NCBI RefSeq assembly: GCF_022712115.1
Contig: NZ_JALAHB010000040.1
Location: forward strand, 1-36,270
Direction of reading: 5' to 3'
Length of the DNA stretch: 36,270 bases
DNA from: Brevibacterium sp.
GTDB lineage: Bacteria; Actinomycetota; Actinomycetes; Actinomycetales; Brevibacteriaceae
Position 1 is the stretch's first letter. Each line of letters begins with the position of its first letter. The notes beneath the pieces were generated by a model that was given only the letters and a program-made list of their open reading frames with translations, was not told the origin of the DNA and ran no database searches. The translations under genes and the position numbers were made by a program. This document shows, piece after piece, positions 23,322 through 31,565 of the stretch.

Positions 23322-24324
23322 GATCTTCCGGCTGAGCGGGGGACTGCGGATCTCCGGGGGACTGCGGCTGAGCGGAAGACCTCGAGCGTGTGGAGGACCG
23401 GGAGTGCGCGACGGACCGGGAGTGCGCGGCGGACCGGGAGTGCGCGGGAGCGAGTGCGAGGACGAGGAGCGCTGCGGAGACGACGGCGAGCCCGGCCCAG
23501 CCGGCGATGCTGAGGCGTTCGCCCACGATGAGCACCGCGAGCACGGCCGCCACCGCGGGTTCGACGAGCGTGATCGTGGTGGCCGCACTCGCCGAGATGC
23601 GCGTGAGCCCGTAGCCGAACAGGAGGTAGCCCAGGAACATCGGCACCAGCGCCATGTATCCGGCCGTGAGGGCCGCGGGGGCGGAGACGAGCAGCGGGGC
23701 GCCGGTGAGCAGGAGGACGGGGAGGAGGAGCGTGCCGCCGAGGCCGAACACCGCCCCCATCGCCGCGGCGCGGCTGACGCCGGTGGACATGAGCCGGTGC
23801 GTCACCCAGGAGTAGAGGGCGTAGGAGGCCCCTGCGACGAGCCCCAGCGCCGTGCCGGACAGCGTGGCCCACGGATCTCCCGTCGGCTCGTCGAATGCGG
23901 AGACGCACAGCAGGAGGCCGCCGGTGATGCCGAGGCCGGCCGCGAGCAGCCACCACCGGCTCAGCACCTTCCCCTCCACGAGCCTCTCGAGCGCGCCGGA
24001 GGCCAGCGGCGCCGAGGCGAGGGAGACCACGGAGCCGATCGCCACGCCGGCGAGGTGCATCGAGCTGTAGAAGGCCAGGGGGTACGCGAAGACCGCGAGT
24101 GCGCCCACCAGGACGAGTCCTCTGCGCGGGCGCAGGGCGTCCCGGCTGCGCCGGAGCTCCGGAACGGCGATCGCGGCCTGGAGGATCCCGCCGATCCCCA
24201 GCGCTGCGGCACCGATGGCCAAGGGGCCGGCCTCCGGGGCGAAGGTCGCAGCCGTGCCGGTGGTGCCCCAGAGGACGGCGGTGAGCGTGACCGCGAGCAC
24301 GCCGGGCAGGGAGCTGCGTGTCAT
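23227..24324 (-). CDS. EamA/DMT family transporter with repeat-rich C-terminal tail
   Basis: 365 residues: ten predicted membrane segments of the drug/metabolite transporter (EamA) superfamily, in two halves (LTAVLWGTTGTAATFAPEAG in the first; ASYALYSWVTHRLM and SASAATTITLVEPAVAAVLA in the second, typical EamA blocks). Substrate unknown. The last 65 residues form a Ser/Arg/Pro-rich tail (AHSRSAAHSRSVAHSRS). The DNA there is an 18-base tandem repeat in three copies (23396-23449). The stop lies inside dprA on the other strand. Start ATG at 24324 on the minus strand; a good ribosome binding site is not seen. Confidence 0.88.
   Translation of the reverse strand: MTRSSLPGVLAVTLTAVLWGTTGTAATFAPEAGPLAIGAAALGIGGILQAAIAVPELRRSRDALRPRRGLVLVGALAVFAYPLAFYSSMHLAGVAIGSVVSLASAPLASGALERLVEGKVLSRWWLLAAGLGITGGLLLCVSAFDEPTGDPWATLSGTALGLVAGASYALYSWVTHRLMSTGVSRAAAMGAVFGLGGTLLLPVLLLTGAPLLVSAPAALTAGYMALVPMFLGYLLFGYGLTRISASAATTITLVEPAVAAVLAVLIVGERLSIAGWAGLAVVSAALLVLALAPAHSRSAAHSRSVAHSRSSTRSRSSAQPQSPGDPQSPAQPEDLSPSASPSRGRTSPPGRAAPGRRARTSPGTG
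23396..23449. repeat. 18-bp tandem repeat, three copies
   Basis: Unit GACCGGGAGTGCGCGRCG at 23396, 23414 and 23432, the last copy slightly changed. It encodes the AHSRS repeats in the EamA tail, so the tail probably varies in length among strains. Confidence 0.75.
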
Positions 24325-24442
24325 CCCCGGTCCGTTCTGGAGGTGGCCATGTCCCCACGGTAGGCAGGATTCCGCTCAGCCACAACATGTCCGAGAGACG
24401 TATGTCCGGCAGTCGTGGCGGCACCCGCGCAGACGGGCGGCA

Positions 24443-24994
24443 TCAGTTGAGCGCGATGATCCCCGCGTTGAGCGTCGCTGCGAACAGGAGCCACAGCAGG
24501 TACGGGGCGAGCAGGGCGGCGCTCGTCCTCGACCGCCGCGCGGCGAGGGGAATCAGCACTGCCACGCTGATGATGAGCGCGAGGAGCACGCCCATCGCGA
24601 TCCACCACGCCGTGGCGCCGATCAGCGGGTAGCCGGCGACGAACACCGGTGTCCAGAGCACGTTGAGCGCGAGCTGTGCGACGTAGGCGGTGCGCAGTCC
24701 GTGATCCGGCGGCAGCGCACGCGTGCGGCCTGCGCGCCAGAGGAGGAAGCCGGCCAGGGCGATCATCAGGTACAGAAGCGACCACGCCGGGCCGAAGACC
24801 CACCCGGGCGGATTCCAGGCGACCTTCTCCGCCTCGGCATACCAGCCGCGGACGTTCGGCACCGTCGCGAGTGAGCCGAGGACGGCGATCGCCGTGACGA
24901 CGACGAGCAGCCCCACCGCGACGAAGGCCTGGCGGGAGGCCGGAACGCGGGAGGAGTGCGGCTCACGCAGGGTGGAGGGAGGAGGAGTGCTCAT
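24443..24994 (-). CDS. TspO/MBR family membrane protein
   Basis: 183 residues with five membrane segments. Bacterial TspO proteins bind tetrapyrroles, especially porphyrins, and are linked to stress responses. The conserved WYAEAEKVAWNPPGWVFGPAW block, LLYLMIALAGFLLWR, LALNVLWTPVFVAG and PYLLWLLFAATLNAGIIALN identify the family. The first 20 residues (STPPPSTLREPHSSRVPASR) are hydrophilic and variable. It is transcribed divergently from xerC, with a small perfect hairpin (CACGGGC/GCCCGTG, 25062-25080) between them. It lies upstream of the EamA gene on the same strand, 118 bases away. Confidence 0.94.
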   Translation of the reverse strand: MSTPPPSTLREPHSSRVPASRQAFVAVGLLVVVTAIAVLGSLATVPNVRGWYAEAEKVAWNPPGWVFGPAWSLLYLMIALAGFLLWRAGRTRALPPDHGLRTAYVAQLALNVLWTPVFVAGYPLIGATAWWIAMGVLLALIISVAVLIPLAARRSRTSAALLAPYLLWLLFAATLNAGIIALN

Positions 24995-25119
24995 GACGGG
25001 TTCCGTTCTGCGCGAGGCGTGCCCCGGTCCGTCTGCGGCGCCGGCGGTGCCTCCACCCTGTCACGGGCACTGCGCCCGTGGAAGGGCCCACGATGCCGGC
25101 TCACGGGTGCGCAGACGCC

Positions 25120-25132
25120 TATCCTGGTGCCA
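25120..25132 (+). promoter_or_regulatory. candidate leaderless promoter of xerC
   Basis: TATCCT at 25120-25125 ends six bases before the ATG at 25132. No Shine-Dalgarno sequence is present, so transcription from this element would start at the start codon. Confidence 0.45.
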
Positions 25133-26295
25133 TGGCCGTCCAGCTGCGCACCGCCGAGTACCTCGACGCGCTCGAGGCGTTCGACACGCACCTGCGGGTG
25201 GAGAAGGGGGCGTCCCCGCACACCCGGCGCGCGTATCGAGGGGACGTGGTCTCCCTGCTCGCTGGGCTGGAGGCCGCTGCCGGCGGCGAGGAGGACGGTC
25301 TGCCGCTGGGGGAGGTGGAGTCCGGCAACCTGCGCGAATGGGTCCTCGGACTCACACGCGGCGGCGCATCGCCGGCGACAGTGGCTCGTCGCACGGCGGC
25401 CGTCCGCCGGTTCTTCGCGTTCTGTCACCGCACGGGCCGCATCCCGGCCGACCCCGCGCTCCGTCTGCGCTCGCCCAAGAAGCCGCGTCGCCTTCCCCGG
25501 GTGCTCCAGCAGGACCAGGCGGACGCAGTGCTCAGCACAGCGGCCGAGGCCGCAGGCAGCACGGGCCGCACACGGCCGGACCACACGGCGCCGGACCGCA
25601 CGGCGCCGGACCGCCTCGCGGCTCCCACGGCACCTGCCGAGGACCGGACCGCGCTGGCAGGGGAGCCCGCCGTTCCTGCAGGGGAACAGACGGCACTGAC
25701 CGGGGACCGGACGGCTCGAGCGTGCGCACAGCACGGACCGGCGTGCCGGGAACCCGGGGCAGGGGAGCCCGCCGCCCTCCGCGCGCGTGCGGAGGCCCTC
25801 AGGGACGCGGCGATCGTGGAGCTGCTCTACGCGACCGGCGTCCGTGTCTCCGAACTCGTCGGCATCGACCGTGCGGATGTCGACGGCACGGCACGTCTGA
25901 TCACGGTGCGGGGGAAGGGCGGCAAGGTGCGCCGCGTGCCGTTCGGTCTGCCGGCGGAGAAGGCGCTCGCCGCGTGGACGGAGCACGGACGCCCCGTCTT
26001 CGTCACGGCCTCCTCTGCTGATGCGCTGTTCCTCGGTGTGCGCGGCGGCCGGATGGATGTCCGGCAGGTGCGGCGGGTGGTGCACCGGGCGACCGCGGCC
26101 GTCCCGGGATCTCCGGAGCTCTCCCCGCACGGCATGCGTCACTCCGCCGCCACCCACATGGTGGAGAACGGTGCGGACATCCGGCAGGTGCAGGAGTATT
26201 TTTGTTTTTATGAGATGTGGTCCACGGAGATCTACACGCACGTCTCCATGGGCAGACTGGCAGTGGTGTACGGCCGCGCTCATCCCCGGGCATGA
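25132..26295 (+). CDS. xerC: tyrosine recombinase XerC with altered catalytic block
   Basis: With XerD it resolves chromosome dimers at dif. 387 residues. The N-terminal SAM-like core-binding domain includes HLRVEKGASPHTRRAY. Catalytic residues present are R238 (ATGVRVSEL), Lys in RGKGGKVRRVP, H333 and R336 (SPHGMRHSAATH) and Tyr368 (TEIYTHVS). The third-site histidine of the usual LGH motif is missing: residues 356-363 are YFCFYEMW instead of a block like MLGHSSLS. The DNA of that block (26197-26220) is 24 bases without any C. An insertion of about 75 Ala/Pro/Asp/Thr-rich residues (140-216) separates VLSTAAEA from RDAAIVELLY and contains a 15-base tandem repeat. If the patch is real, activity is doubtful. 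Confidence 0.93.
   Translation: MAVQLRTAEYLDALEAFDTHLRVEKGASPHTRRAYRGDVVSLLAGLEAAAGGEEDGLPLGEVESGNLREWVLGLTRGGASPATVARRTAAVRRFFAFCHRTGRIPADPALRLRSPKKPRRLPRVLQQDQADAVLSTAAEAAGSTGRTRPDHTAPDRTAPDRLAAPTAPAEDRTALAGEPAVPAGEQTALTGDRTARACAQHGPACREPGAGEPAALRARAEALRDAAIVELLYATGVRVSELVGIDRADVDGTARLITVRGKGGKVRRVPFGLPAEKALAAWTEHGRPVFVTASSADALFLGVRGGRMDVRQVRRVVHRATAAVPGSPELSPHGMRHSAATHMVENGADIRQVQEYFCFYEMWSTEIYTHVSMGRLAVVYGRAHPRA
25584..25613 (+). repeat. 15-bp tandem repeat within xerC insertion
   Basis: CACGGCGCCGGACCG occurs twice in a row, with a related copy just upstream. It encodes TAPDR units in the disordered insertion, which suggests that the insertion grew by tandem duplication. Confidence 0.7.
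26197..26220 (+). other. 24-bp AT-rich patch inside xerC
   Basis: Eight codons TAT TTT TGT TTT TAT GAG ATG TGG: 25% GC and no C, in a gene otherwise about 70% GC. It replaces, at equal length, the conserved LGH-type motif. No repeats flank it. Rare codons for this genome (TTT, TAT, TGT) are clustered here. Confidence 0.75.
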
Positions 26296-26396
26296 GCGGG
26301 GCCCGGTTCGAACGATCGGCGGAGGACGTGCGAAGGGCTCTTCCGCGGGTGTGAGGCTCTTCACTCCGGCAGAGCCCGGGGAGTCAGAGCGTCGCA

Positions 26397-27521
26397 TCAG
26401 AGCGCCGCGCCCGAGTACTCCCAGTGCCAGGCTTCCGGCAGCGAACCGTCCTGCCGTGCCCAGGCGGGGTGGATCCAGCCGAAGCGCGGAGCGTTCTGCC
26501 GCATCCAGGTGTGCTGCTCTGTGCCGAAGCGGTTGATCCCGCTGCCCAGATCCACAGCGAGTCCCCAGCCGTGGTTCGACGTCCCCGGCGTGGCCGCCAT
26601 CCGCCCCTTGCGTCGTTTGAGGACCACCTGCGTCTCGTAGGTGCGGTAGGCATCCGTCACGGACACGGGCGCGCCGAAGCGGGCGGCGAACGCGGAGCTG
26701 AGCGCATCGAACGCGCGAGCGGCGTCGCAGCGCAGCACCTGCCCGGGTGCCGCGCTCAGCGGACACATCGCGACCTGGGGGATCCGCCCGTTCCGGTGGC
26801 CGCCCCACGGGCCGGCGCCGCTGCGCTGTGCGTCCGGCGGCAGCGCAGGGAGCTCCTCCGGTGCGTCCGCGGACGGCAGGAGGACGGCATCGTCACCGCC
26901 GAAGAACGCGAGCGGGTCCAGGTAGCGGTCGTTCTCCCCGGACCTCCGGACGCCCACGTGCACGCAGCCGTCCGGGCAGTGAGGGGGATCGGCGACCGTC
27001 CCCACGGGCTGTCCCGGGTGCACCGCGTCGCCCGCGTCGACAGAGGCGTCGACGTTCTCCATGCTCATCACCCAGCCGGAGGCCTCGATGCTCAGCACGG
27101 GCTTGCCCGCCACCGTGCCTGCGAACCGCACGGTGCCGGCGGCCGGGGCACGCACCTCCTCTCCGACGAGGGCCGCGACGTCCACTCCGCGATGGCCGCT
27201 CAGCCAGTTCTGAGCAGGCGGGTCGAAGCCCCGCACCACACGGAGTCCGGGGACCGGGGACAGCCACGTGGTGGGATGTGCGGGGGATTCCGCGCCGGTG
27301 CCCGTGCTGGTCCGCAGAGTGCCTGCACGTACCTGCGCGGCACTCACCTGCACAGCGCCTGCCTGCACAGCACTCGTGAGCGCCGCATCCGCCTGCTCAG
27401 CGGTCGACGCCGCGACCGCGGCTGTGGCAGGCGGGGAGCCCAGCGGGGTGCTGAGGAGGAGGACGAGCGTGCAGGAGGAGAGGAGGGCGAGCGCGCTGCG
27501 GAGACTGGTGAGTATGCTCAT
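26397..27521 (-). CDS. secreted M23-M15 (LytM-VanY) peptidase fusion
   Basis: 374 residues. A Sec signal peptide (about 1-35, hydrophobic core LALLSSCTLVLLLS) is followed by a linker. Then comes an M23 LytM-type domain (about 88-206) with zinc ligands H110 and D114 (HRGVD) and H188 (CVHVG). Last is an M15 D-alanyl-D-alanine carboxypeptidase VanY-type domain (about 265-370) with SNHGWGLAVD (H317, D324) and EAWHWEY (E363, H366). M23 enzymes cut peptide cross-bridges; M15 enzymes trim D-Ala ends, so both would act on peptidoglycan outside the cell. An M23 gene beside rpsB is usual in actinobacteria; the added M15 domain is unusual to my knowledge. The ATG has GAGGTGA upstream. Confidence 0.92.
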   Translation of the reverse strand: MSILTSLRSALALLSSCTLVLLLSTPLGSPPATAAVAASTAEQADAALTSAVQAGAVQVSAAQVRAGTLRTSTGTGAESPAHPTTWLSPVPGLRVVRGFDPPAQNWLSGHRGVDVAALVGEEVRAPAAGTVRFAGTVAGKPVLSIEASGWVMSMENVDASVDAGDAVHPGQPVGTVADPPHCPDGCVHVGVRRSGENDRYLDPLAFFGGDDAVLLPSADAPEELPALPPDAQRSGAGPWGGHRNGRIPQVAMCPLSAAPGQVLRCDAARAFDALSSAFAARFGAPVSVTDAYRTYETQVVLKRRKGRMAATPGTSNHGWGLAVDLGSGINRFGTEQHTWMRQNAPRFGWIHPAWARQDGSLPEAWHWEYSGAAL

Positions 27522-27670
27522 GCCGTCACCTCACCGCGGACAGGGCATCGGGGCCAGCCCCGCTGCGGATCTGTGGACGGGGAGCGCATCGTCCACACCG
27601 TGGGGCACGCACGGGCGGCCCCGAACTCCACAGCTGCGGTGCGCGTCGTGGTCGGGCCTTCCGGGCGCGT

Positions 27671-27699
27671 TTGTGGCGGCCGGTGAAGCGCACTAGACT
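27671..27699 (+). promoter_or_regulatory. rpsB promoter
   Basis: TTGTGG (27671-27676) and TAGACT (27694-27699) with a 17-base spacer form the best promoter seen in the window. It lies 323 bases before rpsB, leaving a long leader. Confidence 0.6.
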
Positions 27700-28022
27700 G
27701 CTCCCAGCGGCACTGTGTCCATGCCAGGACCTCTCACCTCGTGAGGCGGACCGAGGGCGGATCGGTGCTGACTTCGCGCATCCGCTCCACCAGGACCAGG
27801 CCGACGGTGCGAACCCGAGTGTTCGCCGGTGAGGTCCGCGGGTGCCAGGCATGAACCGCAACCGCTGACGGCCCGCCGGGCCCGTGCGTGTGCGCAGGCC
27901 CGGATGGGTGACGGCATCTCGCCCGAATCCTTCCACAGGGGCACGCGCGCACTGCGACCATCCAGGTGTCAGCCTGACAGCTGCGCCCGCTGCCCGCGGA
28001 GCGCACGGAAGGAGGCGTCGGC
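27700..28022 (+). promoter_or_regulatory. long rpsB leader
   Basis: About 320 bases of untranslated leader between the rpsB promoter and its ATG, with no gene of its own. It includes self-complementary blocks such as CTCACCTCGTGAG (27734-27746) and ends with the strong AAGGAGG site (28009-28015). S2 synthesis is autoregulated through the leader in other bacteria; the same here is a hypothesis. Confidence 0.4.
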
Positions 28023-28862
28023 ATGGCCGTCGTCACAATGCGCCAGCTGCTCGACAGCGGCGTCCACTTCGGACACCAGACCCGTCGTTGGAACCCCAAG
28101 ATGAAGCGCTTCATCTTCACCGAGCGCAACGGCATCTACATCATCGATCTCCAGCAGACGCTGGGCTACATCGACTCCGCCTACGAGTTCGTCAAGGAGA
28201 CCGTCGCACACGGCGGTTCGATCCTCTTCGTGGGCACCAAGAAGCAGGCCCAGGAGTCCATCGCCGAGCAGGCCAAGCGCGTGGGTCAGCCCTACGTCAA
28301 TCAGCGCTGGCTGGGCGGCATGCTCACGAACTTCCAGACCATCTCCGGTCGTCTCTCGCGCCTCAAGGAGCTCGAGCAGATCGACTTCGACGATGTCGCG
28401 GGTTCGATGTACACGAAGAAGGAGCTCCTGCTCCTCCGCCGTGAGCTCGAGAAGCTCGACCGCACCCTCGGCGGCATCCGCGACATGCAGCGGACGCCCT
28501 CCGCCGTGTGGATCGTGGACACCAAGAAGGAGCACCTGGCGGTCGACGAGGCGCGCAAGCTGGGCATTCCGGTCATCGCGATCCTCGACACCAACTGCGA
28601 TCCGGACGAGGTCACCTACCCGGTCCCGGGCAACGACGACTCGATCCGCTCGGTCAACCTCCTGACCCGCGTGGTCGCCGACGCGGTGGCCGAGGGCCTC
28701 ATCGTCCGCCACGGCGTCGACGAGGGCGGGGAGAAGAACGTCTCCGCCGTCGAGCCCCTGCCGGAGTGGGAGCGCGAGCTCCTCGAGGGCAAGAGCGAGG
28801 GTGCCGAGGCCCCCGCCGCGGAGTCCGCCGAGGCGCCTGCCGAGGCCGCCACCGAAGCCTGA
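28023..28862 (+). CDS. rpsB: 30S ribosomal protein S2
   Basis: 279 residues, with [20 protein letters not shown] at the start and [46 protein letters not shown] and the [17 protein letters not shown] block all typical. It binds the 30S subunit late in assembly, near the anti-Shine-Dalgarno region. AAGGAGG lies eight bases before the ATG. The C-terminal 25 residues are an Ala/Glu-rich tail common in actinobacteria. Encoded with tsf, separated by a perfect hairpin. Confidence 0.98.
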   Translation: MAVVTMRQLLDSGVHFGHQTRRWNPKMKRFIFTERNGIYIIDLQQTLGYIDSAYEFVKETVAHGGSILFVGTKKQAQESIAEQAKRVGQPYVNQRWLGGMLTNFQTISGRLSRLKELEQIDFDDVAGSMYTKKELLLLRRELEKLDRTLGGIRDMQRTPSAVWIVDTKKEHLAVDEARKLGIPVIAILDTNCDPDEVTYPVPGNDDSIRSVNLLTRVVADAVAEGLIVRHGVDEGGEKNVSAVEPLPEWERELLEGKSEGAEAPAAESAEAPAEAATEA

Positions 28863-28873
28863 TCCGTCCCCTT

Positions 28874-28903
28874 CCGGCCGTCCCCCGATCGGGGGACGGC
28901 CGG
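28874..28903 (+). terminator. attenuator hairpin between rpsB and tsf
   Basis: Perfect 13-base stem (28874-28886 with 28891-28903) around GATC, 12 bases after the rpsB stop and ending 30 bases before tsf. As tsf has no obvious promoter of its own, it probably sets the ratio of S2 to EF-Ts by partial termination. Confidence 0.65.
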
Positions 28904-28933
28904 GCCCCACACCTCCCTACTGAAGGAGAGCGC

Positions 28934-29761
28934 ATGGCCAACTACACCGCAGCTGACATCAAGGAGCTCCGCGAGAAGACCGGCGCCGGCATGCTCGACG
29001 TCAAGAAGGCCCTCGACGAGGCCGACGGCGACCAGGCGAAGGCGACCGAGATCCTCCGTGTGAAGGGCCTCAAGGGCGCCACCAAGCGCGAGGGCCGCTC
29101 CACCTCCGACGGACTCGTGGCCACCCACGTGGACGGCGGGGTCGGCACGATCATCGAGTTCAACTCGGAGACGGACTTCGTGGCGAAGTCGGACAAGTTC
29201 ATCGAGCTCGCGAACCAGGTCCTCGACCTGGCCGTCCAGAACGGTGCGGCCGACGCCGAGTCCCTGCTGAGCGCGGAGGTCGACGGCAAGCCGGTCTCGC
29301 AGATCATCACCGAGGGCGGTGCCGCACTGGGCGAGAAGGTCGAGCTCAAGCGCGTCGGCCGCATCGAGGGCCAGAAGGTCGAGTCCTACCTGCACCGCAC
29401 CAACAAGGATCTGCCCCCGCAGGTGGGTGTGCTGCTCGCGTTCGAGGGCGACAACGAGACGGTCGCCCACGACGTGGCCGTGCACATCGCCGCGATGGCG
29501 CCCCAGTACTTCTCCCGCGACGAGGTCCCCGCGGAGCTCGTGGAGAAGGAGCGCCAGATCGCCGAGGAGACCGCCCGCAACGAGAACAAGCCGGAGCAGG
29601 CGCTGCCCAAGATCATCGAGGGCCGCGTCAACGGCTTCTTCAAGGACAACTGCCTCCTGGAGCAGGGCTTCGCCAAGGAGCCCAAGAAGTCCGTGGCCTC
29701 CGTCCTGGAAGAGGGCGGAGTCAAGGCGACCGGCTTCCTGCGCTTCCGCGTGGGCGCCTGA
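28934..29761 (+). CDS. tsf: elongation factor Ts
   Basis: 275 residues. Nucleotide-exchange factor for EF-Tu. Begins MANYTAADIKELREKTGAGM, with the TDFV motif as SETDFVAKSDKF, then VAVHIAAMAPQYF and the dimerisation and C-terminal modules ending GFLRFRVGA. ATG preceded by GAAGGAGAG. Shorter than the two-module E. coli protein mainly in the coiled-coil region, as in many actinobacteria. Confidence 0.98.
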   Translation: MANYTAADIKELREKTGAGMLDVKKALDEADGDQAKATEILRVKGLKGATKREGRSTSDGLVATHVDGGVGTIIEFNSETDFVAKSDKFIELANQVLDLAVQNGAADAESLLSAEVDGKPVSQIITEGGAALGEKVELKRVGRIEGQKVESYLHRTNKDLPPQVGVLLAFEGDNETVAHDVAVHIAAMAPQYFSRDEVPAELVEKERQIAEETARNENKPEQALPKIIEGRVNGFFKDNCLLEQGFAKEPKKSVASVLEEGGVKATGFLRFRVGA

Positions 29762-29843
29762 TCCGCCTGTCGGATCCGCTGCGCTCGTCTGAACGCAGGA
29801 GTCGCGTGCCGCGGCCCTCTGCGCACAGTCCGAGCTGATCGCA

Positions 29844-29882
29844 CCCGAGGCGGTCTCCCTCACCCGGGGAGGCCGCCTCGGG
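29844..29882 (+). terminator. tsf terminator hairpin
   Basis: CCCGAGGCGGTCTCCC (29844-29859) pairs with the complementary arm 29866-29882 over 16 bases with one G-T wobble. The remaining gap to pyrH (about 220 bases) shows no gene, only a second weaker complementary stretch and the pyrH promoter. Confidence 0.65.
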
Positions 29883-30054
29883 CGCGTCTGCGCGCCGGAG
29901 GCGGTGTGCGGGTGGAGGGATCACCGGGGAGGCCGCCAGGGGTGCGGCCGCACGGTGCCGTGGTGCCCGGCCCGCGGGCGGCCTCCCGGGCGTGCGCTTC
30001 GCCACGTGTGTCGTGCGACCGGCCTCTCCGCTCGGAAGGCCTGCCGCGAATGGG

Positions 30055-30060
30055 TAGAAT
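30055..30060 (+). promoter_or_regulatory. candidate pyrH promoter -10
   Basis: TAGAAT in GGGTAGAATCAG, 47 bases before the pyrH ATG. TCGGAA 17 bases upstream is a weak -35. Confidence 0.4.
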
Positions 30061-30106
30061 CAGCGGCGGTCCGCTTCCGCTTCACGCACGCCAGGAGATC
30101 GCAGAC

Positions 30107-30862
30107 ATGTCCGAGAACACCGCACACGCCCCCCGCATGCCCGGCGCACCGCTGCGCACCGAGCGCCGTCGCGTGCTCCTCAAGCTCTCCGGTGAGGTGT
30201 TCGGCGGAGGTTCCGTGGGGGTCAACCCGGACGTCGTCTCCGGGGTGGCCAAACAGATCGCCAGCGTCGTGAGCCGGGTCGAGGTGAGCATCGTGGTGGG
30301 CGGCGGGAACTTCTTCCGCGGTGCGGAGCTCTCCTCCCGCGGGATGGACCGCACCCGTGCCGACTACATGGGCATGCTCGGCACCGTGATGAACTGTCTC
30401 GCCCTCCAGGACTTCCTCGAGCAGGCGGGTGTGGACACGCGCGTCCAGACCGCGATCCCCATGTCTCAGGTGGCGGAGACGTACATCCCGCGCCGCGCCA
30501 TCCGCCACATGGAGAAGGACCGTGTCGTGATCTTCGGCGCCGGAGCGGGCATGCCCTACTTCTCCACGGACACCGTCGCCGCGCAGCGCGCCCTGGAGAT
30601 CCATGCGGATGAGGTGCTCATCGCGAAGAACGGGGTGGACGGCGTCTACTCCGACGATCCGCGGACGAACCCGGACGCGGTCAAGCTCGACTCGATCACC
30701 TATCAGGAGGCGCTGGTGCGCGGGCTCAAGGTCGTCGACGCGACCGCCTTCTCGCTCTGCATGGACAACGGGCAGCGCATGCGAGTGTTCGGCATGGAAG
30801 GGGAGGACAACCTCGCGCGCGCCATCGCGGGCGAGCAGATCGGCACGATCGTCACCGCCTGA
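30107..30862 (+). CDS. pyrH: uridylate kinase
   Basis: Converts UMP to UDP, the branch point of pyrimidine nucleotide synthesis. 251 residues of the amino-acid-kinase fold: [14 protein letters not shown] at the phosphate-binding loop, [14 protein letters not shown], the [16 protein letters not shown] block, and [28 protein letters not shown] 30107 with AGGAGA; the upstream in-frame start at 29906 is not homologous. Hexameric and allosterically controlled in relatives. Conserved order tsf-pyrH-frr-cdsA. Confidence 0.98.
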   Translation: MSENTAHAPRMPGAPLRTERRRVLLKLSGEVFGGGSVGVNPDVVSGVAKQIASVVSRVEVSIVVGGGNFFRGAELSSRGMDRTRADYMGMLGTVMNCLALQDFLEQAGVDTRVQTAIPMSQVAETYIPRRAIRHMEKDRVVIFGAGAGMPYFSTDTVAAQRALEIHADEVLIAKNGVDGVYSDDPRTNPDAVKLDSITYQEALVRGLKVVDATAFSLCMDNGQRMRVFGMEGEDNLARAIAGEQIGTIVTA

Positions 30863-30882
30863 CCGCGACCGCCGCCTGCCGG

Positions 30883-30912
30883 ACCCGTCGAGCTCACCGG
30901 CGCTCGGCGGGT
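30883..30912 (+). terminator. hairpin after pyrH
   Basis: ACCCGTCGAGC (30883-30893) pairs with GCTCGGCGGGT (30902-30912) with one G-T wobble. There is no T run. Confidence 0.45.
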
Positions 30913-30955
30913 GCCGCCGGTCGCACCCGTTCCCTGCGCGGTGTGCCGCACGCAA

Positions 30956-30961
30956 TAGAAT
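30956..30961 (+). promoter_or_regulatory. candidate frr promoter -10
   Basis: TAGAAT in CAATAGAATGG, 39 bases before the frr GTG. No clear -35 element. Confidence 0.35.
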
Positions 30962-31000
30962 GGCCGGGATAGACGCCACGACCACAGAGACGAGGACACA

Positions 31001-31558
31001 GTGATTCAGGAGACGCTCGCAGAGGCGCGCCAGAAGATGGACCGGGCCATCGAGGTCGCGCAGGAGGAGTTCGGCAACATCCGCACCGGCCGTGCCAACC
31101 CGGCCCTGTTCTCCAGCATCGAGGTCGAGTACTACGGCGCGCCGACGCCGCTGCAGCAGCTCGCGTCCTTCCAGGTGCCGGAGGCCCGCACCATCCTCAT
31201 CACGCCCTACGACCGTGCCGCCCTCGGCGACATCGAGCGCGCACTGCGCGATTCCGACGTGGGCGCCAACCCGGCGAACGACGGCAACATCATCCGCGTG
31301 GTGCTCCCGCAGCTCACGGAGGAGCGCCGCAAGGAGTACGTGAAGATCGTCAAGACCAAGGCCGAGGACGGCAAGGTCTCCATCCGCAACATCCGCCGCA
31401 AGGCGAAGGACACGCTGGAGAAGCTCGCGAAGGACGGCGAGACCGGCGAGGACGAGGTGGACCGCGGGATCAAGGAGCTCGACGAGATCACCAAGTCCAA
31501 GGTCGAGGCCGTCGACAAGCTCCTCGTGGCCAAGGAAGCGGAGCTGCTCGAGGTCTGA
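31001..31558 (+). CDS. frr: ribosome recycling factor
   Basis: 185 residues. With EF-G it splits the post-termination ribosome. Core motifs are FGNIRTGRANPALFSSIEVEYYG, the VPEARTILITPYD segment, NDGNIIRVVLPQLTEERRKEYVK and RNIRRKAKDTLEKLAKDGE. GTG start with GAGGACACA upstream. Typical length. The stop lies seven bases before cdsA, so the two probably share a transcript. Confidence 0.98.
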   Translation: MIQETLAEARQKMDRAIEVAQEEFGNIRTGRANPALFSSIEVEYYGAPTPLQQLASFQVPEARTILITPYDRAALGDIERALRDSDVGANPANDGNIIRVVLPQLTEERRKEYVKIVKTKAEDGKVSIRNIRRKAKDTLEKLAKDGETGEDEVDRGIKELDEITKSKVEAVDKLLVAKEAELLEV

Positions 31559-31565
31559 GGCGCAC

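Noticed and set aside
26197-26220. AT-rich patch in xerC as an insertion-sequence footprint
   Set aside because: The length is preserved rather than added, and there are no flanking direct repeats.
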